Origin: Candidatus Aalborgiella aggregata
GTDB taxonomy: Bacteria > Pseudomonadota > Gammaproteobacteria > Burkholderiales > Burkholderiaceae_C
NCBI GenBank assembly: GCA_016705065.1
Contig: JADIYY010000002.1
Location: 602,030 to 666,029 of the forward strand
Length of the DNA: 64,000 bases
Direction of reading: 5' to 3'
Shown here: piece by piece, positions 53,457 to 63,929 of the stretch
How positions within the stretch are numbered: the stretch's first letter is position 1
Layout: every line of letters starts with the position of its first letter
Translations under genes and position numbers: made by a program
The notes under the pieces: generated by a model
Told to the model about the DNA's origin: nothing
Databases searched by the model: none
What the model saw: the letters and a program-made list of their open reading frames with translations, nothing else

Positions 53457-55142
53457 ATGGAAAAAATTTGGCTAAAAAGTTACCCACCAGGCGTACCTGC
53501 TGAGATCAACCCGGAACAATACAAATCTCTGGTGCAATTGTTGGATGAATCATTCAAAAAGAATGCTGCAAATCCGTTTTCAGTGTGCATGGAAAAATGG
53601 ATGACTTATAAACAGGTAGACGAACTGTCAACAGCGCTGGGCGCATGGCTGCAATCGCAAGGTTTAGAACCAGGCTCACGCGTGGCCATCATGTTGCCGA
53701 ATATTCCGCAGTTTTCTGTCACCATGGCGGGCATTTTGCGTGCAGGTTATACCTGCGTCAACGTCAACCCACTCTACACACCGCGCGAATTGGAGCATCA
53801 GCTCAAAGACTCAGGCGCTGAAACCATCATCATTCTCGAAAACTTTGCCACCACATTAACGCAGATCATAGATAAAACACCAATCAAGCGTGTCGTACTG
53901 GCCACTATGGGCGATTTGCTGGGACCTGTATTTGGCAAATGGATCACGTTTGCGGTGCGCAATATCAAAAAAATGGTTCCGGCCTTTAGTTTTGACACAT
54001 CCAAGGGCTTGCAGGTAACTCCTTTCAACGTTGCCATTGCCAAAGGTAAAGGTTTAAACCTCAAACCCAGTCCAGCGAATTTAGATTCGATTGCGTTTTT
54101 GCAATACACAGGTGGCACGACAGGCTTGTCAAAAGGTGCTGTCCTGACGCATCGCAATGTTGTCGCAGCCACATTGCAAGCCGAAGCTTGGTTTTTTCCA
54201 GCGGTGGAACGCATTGGTGACGTAAGCAAAATCAATATCGTTGCCGCTCTGCCGCTGTACCATATTTTTGCACTGACCACGAGCTTGCTCGCCATCCGTT
54301 GGGGCGGGTTTATCACCCTAGTTCCCAATCCACGCGACTTCCCTGGTTTTGTCAAAACACTCAAGTCACGTCCATTTCACATATTGCCTGCAGTGAACAC
54401 ACTGTTCAACGCACTGCTGCAAACACCGTCATTTAAGACTTTGGACTTTTCAACATTGTGCTTGTCTCAAGCTGGCGGTATGGCAGCAACCGAAGGCACC
54501 GCCAAAGCATGGTTAGCCGCAACAGGAAGTCCCATGGTGGAAGGCTGGGGCATGAGCGAGACAGTAGCCATTGGCACGAACAACCCTGTCACCAGCAAGG
54601 CATTTACTGGAACGATTGGCTTACCTCTACCCAGTATTGAAATCCATATCAAGGACGAAGCAGGCAAAAGTTTGGCCCAAGGTGAGTCTGGCGAGATTTG
54701 CATTCGCGGCCCAAATGTCATGAAAGGCTATTACAACCAAGCCGAAGAAACGGCCAAGGCATTTACCGCAGATGGTTTCATGCGCACAGGCGACGTGGGC
54801 ATCATGGACGACAAAGGCTTTATTAGGATTGTTGATCGTCTTAAAGACATGATCATTGTCAGCGGCTTTAATGTCTTCCCGAATGAATTAGAGCAAACCG
54901 TCTCTCTCTGCCCAGGTGTTTTGGAATGTGCTGTGATTGGTGTGCCTGATGAAAAAACCGGTGAGGCAATCAAATTGTTTGTCATCAAAAAAGATCCAAA
55001 CCTGACAGAAGAAGATGTCAAAGCTTATTGCAAACAACATTTAACTGGCTACAAAACGCCTAAATACATCGTCTTTAGAGATGATTTCCCCAAAACCAAC
55101 GTCGGCAAAATTCTGCGCCGTGAGTTACGGGCTGGCAAATAA
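53457..55142 (+). CDS. fadD: Long-chain fatty acid CoA ligase
   Basis: FadD activates long-chain fatty acids for beta-oxidation. The 561 residues from ATG 53457 show the P-loop YTGGTTGLSKGAVLTHRNV near residue 218. The GWGMSET adenylate motif and the hinge region TGDVGIMDDKGFIRIVDRLK near residue 455 follow. The C-terminal Lys is in PKTNVGKILRRELR. GGAAA upstream supports this start; the longer frame to 53427 is unlikely. A terminator follows at 55162. Confidence 0.95.
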   Translation: MEKIWLKSYPPGVPAEINPEQYKSLVQLLDESFKKNAANPFSVCMEKWMTYKQVDELSTALGAWLQSQGLEPGSRVAIMLPNIPQFSVTMAGILRAGYTCVNVNPLYTPRELEHQLKDSGAETIIILENFATTLTQIIDKTPIKRVVLATMGDLLGPVFGKWITFAVRNIKKMVPAFSFDTSKGLQVTPFNVAIAKGKGLNLKPSPANLDSIAFLQYTGGTTGLSKGAVLTHRNVVAATLQAEAWFFPAVERIGDVSKINIVAALPLYHIFALTTSLLAIRWGGFITLVPNPRDFPGFVKTLKSRPFHILPAVNTLFNALLQTPSFKTLDFSTLCLSQAGGMAATEGTAKAWLAATGSPMVEGWGMSETVAIGTNNPVTSKAFTGTIGLPLPSIEIHIKDEAGKSLAQGESGEICIRGPNVMKGYYNQAEETAKAFTADGFMRTGDVGIMDDKGFIRIVDRLKDMIIVSGFNVFPNELEQTVSLCPGVLECAVIGVPDEKTGEAIKLFVIKKDPNLTEEDVKAYCKQHLTGYKTPKYIVFRDDFPKTNVGKILRRELRAGK

Positions 55143-55161
55143 TAGAGTCGGTGCACTATCT

Positions 55162-55195
55162 AAAAAAGCCTTGCAAATATGCAAGGCTTTTTTTT
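55162..55195 (+). terminator. Terminator after fadD
   Basis: AAAAAAGCCTTGC and GCAAGGCTTTTTTTT form a perfect stem with a T-run. It separates fadD from the polysaccharide locus. Confidence 0.92.
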
Positions 55196-55311
55196 GGGCG
55201 ATTGAGCATCAATACAGCGGGGGTACGGCCAATGTTGAATGGCTCATGCGAATTAGCGAGCCAACTATAATGCAATGCGCAAAATAGTTTGCCAATACCA
55301 AAATCATTCCC

Positions 55312-56160
55312 ATGAACCCCCACGCCAATCATCCCACTTCACTATCAGCCATGCTGCGCAGTTTGTGGATGAATCGTGCGTTGATTATTCAAATGAGTCG
55401 CCGCGAAATATTGGGGCGTTACCGCGGTTCCGCCATGGGACTTTTGTGGTCGTTTCTAAACCCACTCTTCATGTTATTGGTTTACACCTTTTTCTTTGCT
55501 GTGGTATTCAAATCACGCTGGGGTGCAGTGCCCAGTGGCAGCACGGGCGCTGAAGAATCTAAAACCTTGTTTGCGGTGCTACTGTTCGCAGGCATGATCG
55601 TTCACGGCTTATTTGCTGAAGTGCTCAATCGCGCGCCAAGTCTAATACTTAGCAATGTGAACTATGTCAAAAAAGTGGTTTTTCCTTTGGAAATACTTCC
55701 TGTCATTAACATGGGCGCAGCGTTGTTTCATGCCGGCATTAGCGCAACCGTACTTGCAATCGTGTTCATTGGTGTCAACCACTATTTACATTGGACTGTC
55801 ATTTTCTTGCCGCTGATCTTTTTACCGCTGGTTATCTTAACGATGGGCTTTGCATGGATGTTGGCATCACTTGGGGTTTACCTGCGCGATGTAGGTCAAT
55901 TCATAGGGCTGGCTATGACAGTCATGTTGTTTTTGTCACCAGTTTTCTATCCAATTTCTGCATTGCCAGAAAAGCTAAGGCCATGGATGCACGCTAACCC
56001 ATTGACATTCATCATCGAGCAAACACGTGAAGTCATCGTATGGGGAAATTTACCCAATTTCGTTGGTCTTTTTGTGTACACGCTCGTCGCAATCATTGTT
56101 GCGTGGATTGGATTTGCTTGGTTTCAAAAAACTCGCAAAGGGTTTGCAGATGTTTTGTAG
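55312..56160 (+). CDS. wzm: ABC-2 polysaccharide export permease (Wzm type)
   Basis: This 282-residue inner-membrane permease has about six hydrophobic segments, for example LLWSFLNPLFMLLVYTFFFA and VGLFVYTLVAIIVAWIGFAW. The N-terminal MSRREILGRYRGSAMGLLWS is typical of O-antigen, teichoic and capsule permeases of the Wzm/KpsM/TagG group. The Wzt-type ATPase follows after 28 bp, so together they form the exporter of a lipid-linked glycan to the periplasm. Confidence 0.9.
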   Translation: MNPHANHPTSLSAMLRSLWMNRALIIQMSRREILGRYRGSAMGLLWSFLNPLFMLLVYTFFFAVVFKSRWGAVPSGSTGAEESKTLFAVLLFAGMIVHGLFAEVLNRAPSLILSNVNYVKKVVFPLEILPVINMGAALFHAGISATVLAIVFIGVNHYLHWTVIFLPLIFLPLVILTMGFAWMLASLGVYLRDVGQFIGLAMTVMLFLSPVFYPISALPEKLRPWMHANPLTFIIEQTREVIVWGNLPNFVGLFVYTLVAIIVAWIGFAWFQKTRKGFADVL

Positions 56161-56188
56161 TCAAACATCCGAATAAATTCACAAAATC

Positions 56189-57526
56189 ATGGCAGAAGAT
56201 ATCGCAATTCATGTAGACAAGTTGAGCAAAACGTATCAGATTTTTGATACGCCAAGTGACCGCATGAAACAGTTTGTCTTGCCCAGACTGAAAAGCCTTA
56301 TCGGCAGCCCTGTCAGGCCCTATTACAAAGAATTTAGAGCTTTAAATGACATCTCATTCAGTGTCAGACGCGGAGAAACTGTTGGAATATTGGGGCGCAA
56401 TGGTTCTGGAAAATCAACATTACTCCAAATCATTGCAGGCACTCTGACACCCACAAATGGCACTGTGCAGACACGCGGGCGTATAGCGGCTTTGCTTGAA
56501 TTGGGCTCTGGCTTTAACCCCGAATTCACGGGACGAGAAAATGTATTCTTTAATGCAGCTATATTGGGCTTGACTAAAGAAGAAATCACCGCACGATTCG
56601 ATGCCATCGTCGATTTTGCTGACATCGGTGATTTTATCGATCAACCTGTCAAGACGTATTCAAGTGGCATGACGGTACGACTGGCTTTTGCCGTCCAATC
56701 GCAAATCAATCCAGACATTTTGATAGTAGATGAAGCGCTCTCAGTAGGAGATGCCAAATTTCAAGCCAAATGTTTTGACCGCCTGCGACAACTTAAAGAA
56801 AATGGCACCAGCATATTGCTGGTCACACACTCCAGTGAACAAATCGTCACCCATTGCACCCGTGCATTATTGATTGACAAAGGTATTCAACTTGAATACG
56901 GTGAGCCTAAAGCCGTTGTCAATAAATACATGGATATGCTGTTTGGAAAAGAAGCGCCATCAAAAACAACGTCGCTCGCTTCGATAGTTAGTACACATAC
57001 TCCAGATATAGACGCTTCAAATCTCAGCACTGATATGGATGTCTTCGCCACACATGTTGGATACAACGAACACGAATATCGATGGGGCGATGCGCAAGCT
57101 CGCATCCTTGATTTCAAATTATGGTCTGAAAATGTTGTCTACCCTGCATCTCTTTCTACAGGGCAAAAAATTGAGTTGGCAGTTAGCATTAAGTTTATGA
57201 ACGAAATCTCAAACCCAGTCTTTGGTGTCACCTTCAAGACCAAAGAAGGTGTCACCGTCTACGGCACCAATACGAATACTTTAAATTCTCAACTTCCCTC
57301 TATTTGTAAAGCAGGCCAAGTGATACAAATTCAATCGACATTCAACTGTGATTTGGCGCCAGGAGACTATTTTCTATCTTTAGGAATAGCTTCTAAACAT
57401 GGTGAAGAAATCACACCACATGACAGACGTTACGATGTCATTCACCTGCAAGTTCGACCTGATGAACAATTTTTTGGTCTCGTCAACCTTGCTATGGGGA
57501 TGCAAAGCAAGGTAATCGCATCATGA
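56189..57526 (+). CDS. wzt: ABC-type O-antigen export ATPase with C-terminal sugar-binding domain (Wzt)
   Basis: This 445-residue ATPase has Walker A GILGRNGSGKSTLLQIIAG near residue 70, signature YSSGMTVRLAFAV, and Walker B PDILIVDEALSVGD. After the NBD (to about 250) a C-terminal beta-rich domain (about residues 285-440) resembles the Wzt carbohydrate-binding module. In E. coli O8/O9a that module recognises a capped glycan end. The stop overlaps the start of the methyltransferase-kinase gene by 4 bp. Confidence 0.92.
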   Translation: MAEDIAIHVDKLSKTYQIFDTPSDRMKQFVLPRLKSLIGSPVRPYYKEFRALNDISFSVRRGETVGILGRNGSGKSTLLQIIAGTLTPTNGTVQTRGRIAALLELGSGFNPEFTGRENVFFNAAILGLTKEEITARFDAIVDFADIGDFIDQPVKTYSSGMTVRLAFAVQSQINPDILIVDEALSVGDAKFQAKCFDRLRQLKENGTSILLVTHSSEQIVTHCTRALLIDKGIQLEYGEPKAVVNKYMDMLFGKEAPSKTTSLASIVSTHTPDIDASNLSTDMDVFATHVGYNEHEYRWGDAQARILDFKLWSENVVYPASLSTGQKIELAVSIKFMNEISNPVFGVTFKTKEGVTVYGTNTNTLNSQLPSICKAGQVIQIQSTFNCDLAPGDYFLSLGIASKHGEEITPHDRRYDVIHLQVRPDEQFFGLVNLAMGMQSKVIAS

Positions 57527-59364
57527 AAAAAATTCTGCTAGATGCTGGCTACGTTTTTGATGCACAAGTGAATGTTTGGTCTAACCCAGATTACAAAGGT
57601 ATTGCATATAACGACGGTGACGAAATCGAAACTCGAATTGCCAACATCATTAGAGAAGCTCATGACATCCCGACGCTATCGACTGAACTGCGCCAAAACA
57701 TCACCGACTGGCCTTCGCAATACCACCTCACCAGCGAGCGTGCCAACATCATGCGCCCATTTACAACATCCCTCAAAGATTCGCAAGTACTGGAGATTGG
57801 TGCGGGTTGTGGCGCCATTTCGCGTTTTTTAGGAGAATGTGGCGCCACCGTATTATCACTGGAAGGCAGCCCAAGGAGGGCTTCCATCGCTAGATCTCGC
57901 ACCCGTGATTTAGATAATGTCACTGTCCTGACTGAGAAGTTTGATCAATTTCAGTGCACCTTTCAATTTGATGTCATCACACTGATCGGCGTATTGGAGT
58001 ATGCAAACCTCTTTACACCAGGCGACAACCCTGCGTTGTCAATGTTACAACGTGTTAAACAACTCCTCAAGCCCAATGGCAAACTGATCATCGCCATTGA
58101 AAATCAATTGGGTTTGAAATACTTTGCCGGCGCGCCAGAAGACCATTTTGGTGTGCCGATGATTGGAATTGAAGGTCGATATGGTAAGAACCAAGCACAA
58201 ACATTTGGACGATCAGCTCTGACGAAACTCTTGCAACAGGCTGGTTTTATAAAATCTCATTTTTTAGCACCATTTCCGGACTACAAATTACCGACATCTA
58301 TCGTCACCGAAGCTGGATTTTCGCATCCACATTTTGATGCTGCCACTTTCGCAACACAAAGCGTCAGACGCGACCCACAGATGCCTGAGGTATGCCATTT
58401 TTCCCCCGAATTGGCTTGGCCAGTTTTGTTTGCCAACGATTTGGGGCTTGAATTGGCCAATTCGTTTTTAATCATCGCCTCCCCATTGACACAAGAGCTT
58501 GTTCAAACCGATGAACTAGCCTACCACTACTCGACAACACGCTTAGCACAGTATTGCAAAGAGACTATTTTTGCAAGTCAAGATTCGCAAGCAGTGACAA
58601 TCGAATATCGCAGGCTTGATAAATCACCTATCAAATCAAATCAATCTGGTACATCATCGCATTCGCCCATTCAATTTGTTGCACCAGCAACTGCCACATA
58701 TGTTTTAGGGACGCCACTGTCACAGGAGTTTATCAACATCATCACGCGTGATGGCTGGACATTTGATCAAATTGGGCAATTTGTTCAAAAATATTTAGCA
58801 ATATTAGCGACATTGAAAGCCGCAGATCATGATTCACCATTTACCGGTACCGATTCAAATCTTATGGGTGGTGAGTACATTGATTGCATCCCACAAAATA
58901 TCATGATAGATGATCAAGGAAGAGCCACTTATATTGACAAAGAATGGCAACTTGAATCACCAGTAGAAATCAAACATTTGATCTTTCGATCCATATTGAT
59001 GATGTGTGCTGCCATCACACGTTTTGGAGCGCCAGCCGAGGGCAGTCGCATAACGGTATACCAATTAATCGAGCAAGCTTTTCAAGCTGCTGGATTAAAA
59101 CTGAGCGATGAAGATACTTTGCGTTTTGAAGCAATTGAAAAACGCATACAGCAAGCCGTCAGCGGCATGGATACACAAACCTATTTTGAAATGCTGAAAA
59201 CACGTGATCTTCCAACCAAATCTACGGGGCAATGGGCACATTTACGGCAGAAACAAATCGAAAAACTGAATCAAAGCATAGATGATTTACGAAACTCTGC
59301 CAGCTGGAGACTCATGTCGCCACTTCGATTGATTTCTGGAAAAATCAAATCGTTGCTCTCTTGA
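57523..59364 (+). CDS. Methyltransferase-kinase fusion, probable O-antigen capping enzyme (WbdD-like)
   Basis: The 613-residue protein has two parts. The N-terminal half is a class I SAM methyltransferase, with motif I VLEIGAGCGAISRFLGECGA at about 89 and DVITLIGVLEYANLF. The C-terminal half has a kinase-like catalytic pattern: D-C-I-P-Q-N (D-x4-N) near residues 454-459, then an I-D-K-E-W metal-loop equivalent near 472. The tail (LNQSIDDLRNSASWRLMSPL) is helical. WbdD of E. coli O9a has the same methyltransferase-kinase order, caps the polymannan and sets chain length. Overlap with wzt supports a chain terminator. The kinase call is by motif only. Confidence 0.72.
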   Translation: MKKILLDAGYVFDAQVNVWSNPDYKGIAYNDGDEIETRIANIIREAHDIPTLSTELRQNITDWPSQYHLTSERANIMRPFTTSLKDSQVLEIGAGCGAISRFLGECGATVLSLEGSPRRASIARSRTRDLDNVTVLTEKFDQFQCTFQFDVITLIGVLEYANLFTPGDNPALSMLQRVKQLLKPNGKLIIAIENQLGLKYFAGAPEDHFGVPMIGIEGRYGKNQAQTFGRSALTKLLQQAGFIKSHFLAPFPDYKLPTSIVTEAGFSHPHFDAATFATQSVRRDPQMPEVCHFSPELAWPVLFANDLGLELANSFLIIASPLTQELVQTDELAYHYSTTRLAQYCKETIFASQDSQAVTIEYRRLDKSPIKSNQSGTSSHSPIQFVAPATATYVLGTPLSQEFINIITRDGWTFDQIGQFVQKYLAILATLKAADHDSPFTGTDSNLMGGEYIDCIPQNIMIDDQGRATYIDKEWQLESPVEIKHLIFRSILMMCAAITRFGAPAEGSRITVYQLIEQAFQAAGLKLSDEDTLRFEAIEKRIQQAVSGMDTQTYFEMLKTRDLPTKSTGQWAHLRQKQIEKLNQSIDDLRNSASWRLMSPLRLISGKIKSLLS

Positions 59365-59376
59365 TATTTTGACTAA

Positions 59377-59901
59377 ATGACAGTTAAATTTCAAAAATTG
59401 GATGTGGGATGCGGTGCCGGAAAATGCGATCCCAGTGCGACAGGTATAGATATTTTTGCAGGTCCAGGCGTTGATTTGGTTGGCGATGCTTTGGTCATAT
59501 TGCAAAGCGTGAATACACATTCTGTTGGCAGCATCTACAGTAGCCATTTTTTAGAGCACCATAACAATCCATCAGCCATTCTCAAAGAAATGGTACGTGT
59601 TGTTGTACCTGGCGGTCAGATTGAAATCCGTGTGCCTCATTTTTCTGACCCATGGTTTTATTCTGACCCTACGCATCAACATCCATTTGGTCTGTACACA
59701 TTTTGCTATTACTTTGCGTACGGAAAATTCAAACGCAAAGTGCCAAGTTATGCGCTGATTGAGGGAGCAAGTATTCAGTCTATCCAATTACGCTTTGGGT
59801 CTACACGTCCCTTCTATTTCCGCCATGCGCTTAAAAAAGCTGTGCAATTGTTTGTCAATCTAAATAGTTTTACTTTAGAGTTATATGAAGAACTATTTTG
59901 A
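59377..59901 (+). CDS. Class I SAM-dependent methyltransferase (small)
   Basis: This 174-residue protein has a methyltransferase core. LDVGCGAGKCDPSATGIDIF is motif I, followed by VDLVGDALVI, SIYSSHFLEHHNNPSAILKE and RVVVPGGQIEIRVPHFSDPW. It lacks any extra domain. Such proteins are common in O-antigen loci, where they methylate sugars or follow other tailoring steps. It starts 12 bp after the capping-type gene. Confidence 0.8.
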   Translation: MTVKFQKLDVGCGAGKCDPSATGIDIFAGPGVDLVGDALVILQSVNTHSVGSIYSSHFLEHHNNPSAILKEMVRVVVPGGQIEIRVPHFSDPWFYSDPTHQHPFGLYTFCYYFAYGKFKRKVPSYALIEGASIQSIQLRFGSTRPFYFRHALKKAVQLFVNLNSFTLELYEELF

Positions 59902-59974
59902 AACATACTGGCTTGCTCAGAAGTTCGCGTGCTGATTGTTAAAGAAGCAACACTGAGCCAGTAGCAACATCGGC

Positions 59975-60823
59975 ATGAAAATCAATAAGTATCTAAGATG
60001 GCGCAGTTACTATAATTTTGCAAAACGCAAGTATTTTGATATCAAGTTTGCCAAAACTGTCTTAAAAATTGAGCAAACCACTTTCGAAGGTGTAGAAATA
60101 TTGGTACGCGCCAACGAAGATGTTGGCAAAGAAATTTTGCTACAGCGATTCGAGATTGAAGAGCTGCGGTATTTGAATGAAATACTGCCAAATGATTCGG
60201 TGATATTGGACATTGGTGCAAATATTGGCCTATTCAGCTTGGTGCTAGCATCCAAATCAAAAAACATCAAAGTGCATGCTTTTGAGCCCATACAACTGAA
60301 TGCGGATTTAATTTCCGTTTCCAAACAGATCAATCACCTTCACAATTTAACCATTAACAAAACCTGTGTTGGTGCTACAGATGGCTTTGTGGAATTTTCA
60401 GTCTCTACAGACAGTGCATACTCTTCCATGATTGATTCTGGCAGGAAGCAGGAAGCAGAAAAAATTATTTGCCCAGTTTGCAGGCTAGACACCTATGTGC
60501 AAGAAGCGAACATTGAGAAAATCGATTTCATCAAAATTGATGTTGAAGGCGCAGAAAAATTGGTGCTGACTGGGGCACATGCTTTATTGACTCATCAAGT
60601 ATTACGACCACATTTGCTTATGCTTGAGTTGTATGATTTAAATTTGAAGCAATATGCAACTTCGGTCAACGATATTGTTCAATTCTTGAATGAATATGGC
60701 TACTCAGCATATTTCTTACGCAACAACGAATTGTTTCAATTTGACCCAGTGTTGCATGCCAATAAAATCTACAATGTATTTTTTAAATCGCTTGTCACTG
60801 CAACTTCAATGAAACTTCTTTGA
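59975..60823 (+). CDS. FkbM family methyltransferase 1
   Basis: The protein has 282 residues. The SAM site is DSVILDIGANIGLFSLVLAS, followed by VHAFEPIQLNADLISVSKQI and IDFIKIDVEGAEKLVLTGAH, hallmarks of the FkbM family of O-methyltransferases. The N-terminus is a basic helical stretch. In polysaccharide loci these enzymes methylate sugar hydroxyls. A second FkbM gene follows 4 bp downstream. Confidence 0.88.
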   Translation: MKINKYLRWRSYYNFAKRKYFDIKFAKTVLKIEQTTFEGVEILVRANEDVGKEILLQRFEIEELRYLNEILPNDSVILDIGANIGLFSLVLASKSKNIKVHAFEPIQLNADLISVSKQINHLHNLTINKTCVGATDGFVEFSVSTDSAYSSMIDSGRKQEAEKIICPVCRLDTYVQEANIEKIDFIKIDVEGAEKLVLTGAHALLTHQVLRPHLLMLELYDLNLKQYATSVNDIVQFLNEYGYSAYFLRNNELFQFDPVLHANKIYNVFFKSLVTATSMKLL

Positions 60824-60827
60824 TGAA

Positions 60828-61558
60828 ATGAACACGATTGATTTAATTAAACATGCGCTGCGCAAAGCCGGTTGGCAAATCAGCCGACTCACGACAATGA
60901 GCTCCTATGCTTTGCAAACAGTAAAAATTATCAAATCGCAAAACATCAATGTTGTAATCGATATCGGTGCGAATACGGGTCAATTTGGCACTGAATTAAG
61001 GGCATTTGGCTATCAAGGGAAATTGGTTTCTTTTGAGCCTTTGCCTGATGCACATCACTTACTTTCAAATCAAACTAAGCATGATGAAAAATGGCAAGTT
61101 CATCCGCGATGTGCAGTCGGAGACACAACAGGCAGTATTCAAATTAATGTGGCAGGCAACTCGGTAAGTAGCTCGGTTCTGCCGATGCTGAACAGCCATC
61201 TCAACTCTGCACCACAATCGAAGTACACCCACAGCATCAGCGCCGACATGATAACTTTGGACAGTATTTTTACTCAATACTGCAAGCCATCTGACAATGT
61301 GCTTATCAAAATTGACACTCAAGGCTACGAATGGCACGTTTTAGATGGTGCAAAAACAGTATTCAAGCATGCAAAGGACTGCTTCTAGAAATGTCATTGG
61401 TGCCGTTGTATGCGAATCAACACCTATGGCTCGATGTACTCGAACGACTACATTCATTGAATTTTGAGCTGGTTAACCTGCAGCCAGTATTTATTGATGA
61501 TCAGACTGGCCACACGCTGCAATTCGATGGCTTATTTATAAAGAAACCAAATGAATAA
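60828..61558 (+). pseudogene. FkbM family methyltransferase 2, one frameshift
   Basis: The first 186 residues (SAM site INVVIDIGANTGQFGTELRA, then VLIKIDTQGYEWHVLDGAKT) end early at 61388 after HAKDCF. Another frame continues GLLLEMSLVPLYANQHLWLD to the stop at 61558, as expected for the C-terminal half of the family. Adding one G in the GG at about 61377 (AAAGGA to AAAGGGA) gives one 243-residue protein. The mutation could be real or a homopolymer error. The stop overlaps the start of the GDP-fucose synthase gene by 8 bp. Confidence 0.8.
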
Positions 61559-62528
61559 CCCAAAAATTTACGTTGCTGGTCACAATGGGATGGTTGGCTC
61601 TGCCATTGTGCGTTGTTTGGTTAGGCAAGGACAAACCAACCTTGTTTATCGCACACACACGGAAATGAACCTCACCGATCAAAGCAGTGTGAGACATTTT
61701 TTCGAGACCGAAAGACCAGACCAGGTTTATTTAGCAGCAGCAAAAGTGGGCGGCATTCATGCGAATAACACTTACCCGGCAGAATTTATTTACGACAACC
61801 TGATGGTACAAGCCAATGTCATCCATGAAGCATGGCGAGCTGGCGTTAAAAAACTCATGTTTCTGGGCTCAAGTTGCATTTACCCCAAACTTGCCATCCA
61901 GCCTATGACTGAATCGGCATTACTCACGGGCACTTTAGAACCAACCAATGAACCTTATGCGGTTGCCAAAATTGCTGGAATTAAAATGTGCGAAAGCTAC
62001 AACCGGCAATATGGCAGGAGTCACGGTACTGACTTTCGCAGTGTGATGCCCACCAATCTCTATGGTCCAGGCGACAACTACCATCCCGAAAACTCTCACG
62101 TGATACCCGCCTTAATACAGCGCTTTTACGATGCTCAAGCGTGTGCCGCACCTTCTGTCACCATTTGGGGAACAGGAACACCTAGGCGAGAGTTTTTGTA
62201 TGTGGACGATATGGCTGCTGCCAGCGTTTATGTGATGAATTTAGACCAATCTACTTTTCAAGCCAACACACAAGCCATGCAAAACCACATCAATGTTGGA
62301 TATGGCAGCGACATCAGCATTGCTGAGCTTGCAAAATTGGTGGCTAAAACGGTTGGATATCAAGGCACGATTGATTTTGATATCAGCAAACCTGATGGCT
62401 CTCCCCGTAAATTAATGGACAGCAGCCTGTTAAATGCACTCGGTTGGCGTGCAGGTACGACGCTTGAAGCAGGATTGAAATTGGCTTGCCAAGATTTTGA
62501 AAGCCACCGCGCACTATTGCGCACTTAA
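61551..62528 (+). CDS. fcl: GDP-L-fucose synthase
   Basis: This 325-residue extended SDR enzyme makes GDP-L-fucose from GDP-4-keto-6-deoxymannose by epimerisation and reduction. The NADP fold [17 protein letters not shown] is at the N-terminus. The catalytic residues are in [10 protein letters not shown] (Ser) and [10 protein letters not shown] (Tyr-x3-Lys). [20 protein letters not shown] is family-specific. The partner GDP-mannose 4,6-dehydratase (gmd) is not in this window; it may lie to the right. This points to L-fucose in the surface glycan. Confidence 0.93.
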   Translation: MNNPKIYVAGHNGMVGSAIVRCLVRQGQTNLVYRTHTEMNLTDQSSVRHFFETERPDQVYLAAAKVGGIHANNTYPAEFIYDNLMVQANVIHEAWRAGVKKLMFLGSSCIYPKLAIQPMTESALLTGTLEPTNEPYAVAKIAGIKMCESYNRQYGRSHGTDFRSVMPTNLYGPGDNYHPENSHVIPALIQRFYDAQACAAPSVTIWGTGTPRREFLYVDDMAAASVYVMNLDQSTFQANTQAMQNHINVGYGSDISIAELAKLVAKTVGYQGTIDFDISKPDGSPRKLMDSSLLNALGWRAGTTLEAGLKLACQDFESHRALLRT

Positions 62529-62565
62529 TTTAATTCGCACCAAGCAAACACACTGGTTGATTCGC

Positions 62566-63929
62566 ATGAATTTTTTTAAGCTCATCAAGTTCCTGCGCAT
62601 CAAACCCTTTGATTCAAGTACAGAAGCTGGTAGAAGCCAAGAACGATACCGCTTGGCACTGTGGTCATTTATTGCCAACATTTTGAGCAAATTAATGGCT
62701 TTGGCCGTCATGTTGCTCAGCATTCGCTGGACTTTGCCTTACTTGGGCGAAGAGCGATTTGGTGTATGGATGACTGTTTCAAGTTTTGCAACCATGCTCG
62801 TAGTCCTAGATTTGGGCATTGGCAACGCATTGACCAACCATGCCGCGCATGCCGCTGCGAAAGACAACCCAGATGTATTGAAAAAAACCATCAGTGGCAG
62901 TTTGGGGTTTTTATTCATCGTGTCGGTGATCATGGGATTCATCTTGAGCTTGTTGGCAACCACACTACCTTTGAACACTTTGATTAAAGTAAAGGACAAC
63001 AATTTATTACCAGAGATACGCCAAGCCTTCTTGGTTTGCCATTCTTTTGGTGTAAACATATTTGGATCAGGTATGCAAAACTTTTTTCAGGTTTACAGCA
63101 CCTTTGAGGTCCTGATTGCCTGCAGCTTGTTCTTTCCTCGCTTCTTTGGGTCGGCTTGGCGGCATATTTCGAAGCCAATATTCCCACATTGTTACTGGTC
63201 ACATTAGGTATTCAGTCCTTAAGCGGCGTTATTTTGCTGCCATTGCTGATATCAAGAAAGCAATTTACATTTGTTGGCATTGGTCATGAGATCAAACGGC
63301 AGTACAAAACACTCTTCAAAAGTGGTTCCCTTTATTTTTTGCTGCAATTAGGTGTACTTTTAGGCGTGGGCGCAGACAGTATGATTATTTCCAGCACACT
63401 GGGTGCCGCATCAGTGGCTGTATACAGCATCGCCTATCGCTTGTTTCAAATGAGTACGCTCGCCGTTTATATGCTCAATGGACCATTGTGGGGCGCATAC
63501 GCCGATGCCTATGCCCGAAAAGACACTGCGTTCATACGCATCACCTTTAAACGAAGCATGGCAGCAACCATTGCCATATCGCTTCTCATCATTCTGTTTT
63601 TACTGGTCTTTAACAAATGGATTCTTGCTGTTTGGCTCAACAATCAAGTAGATTTACCCTTGTCGCTATTATTCGCATTTGCAGCCTGGACATTTATGGA
63701 ATGCATCACAGGCTCGTTCGCAATGCTTTTGAATGGACTTCACATTACTCGGCCGCAATTGGTGTCGATGGTGGTCTATATCGTCCTGTCATTGGGCATC
63801 AAGTTGCAATTTATCAATCAATTTGGTGTCATCACCATACCAATAGCTACAGCCATCGCCTATTTTGTTTCTAAAATCCTAATGTATCGAGTTATTTTCT
63901 ATAAAGATATCAAAGCACGTCTTACGTAA
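62566..63929 (+). pseudogene. Polysaccharide flippase (Wzx/MATE-like), one frameshift
   Basis: Two overlapping frames make one polytopic membrane protein. The first, from ATG 62566, encodes RLALWSFIANILSKLMALAV and later GSGMQNFFQVYSTFEV, then goes out of family. The second (from about 63156 to 63929) gives VLLGVGADSMIISSTLGAAS and further membrane helices to the C-terminus. One missing nucleotide between about 63108 and 63160 would restore a 454-residue protein. It is an oligosaccharide flippase-like protein, beside a complete Wzm/Wzt exporter. Real decay, phase variation or error are all possible. Confidence 0.75.
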
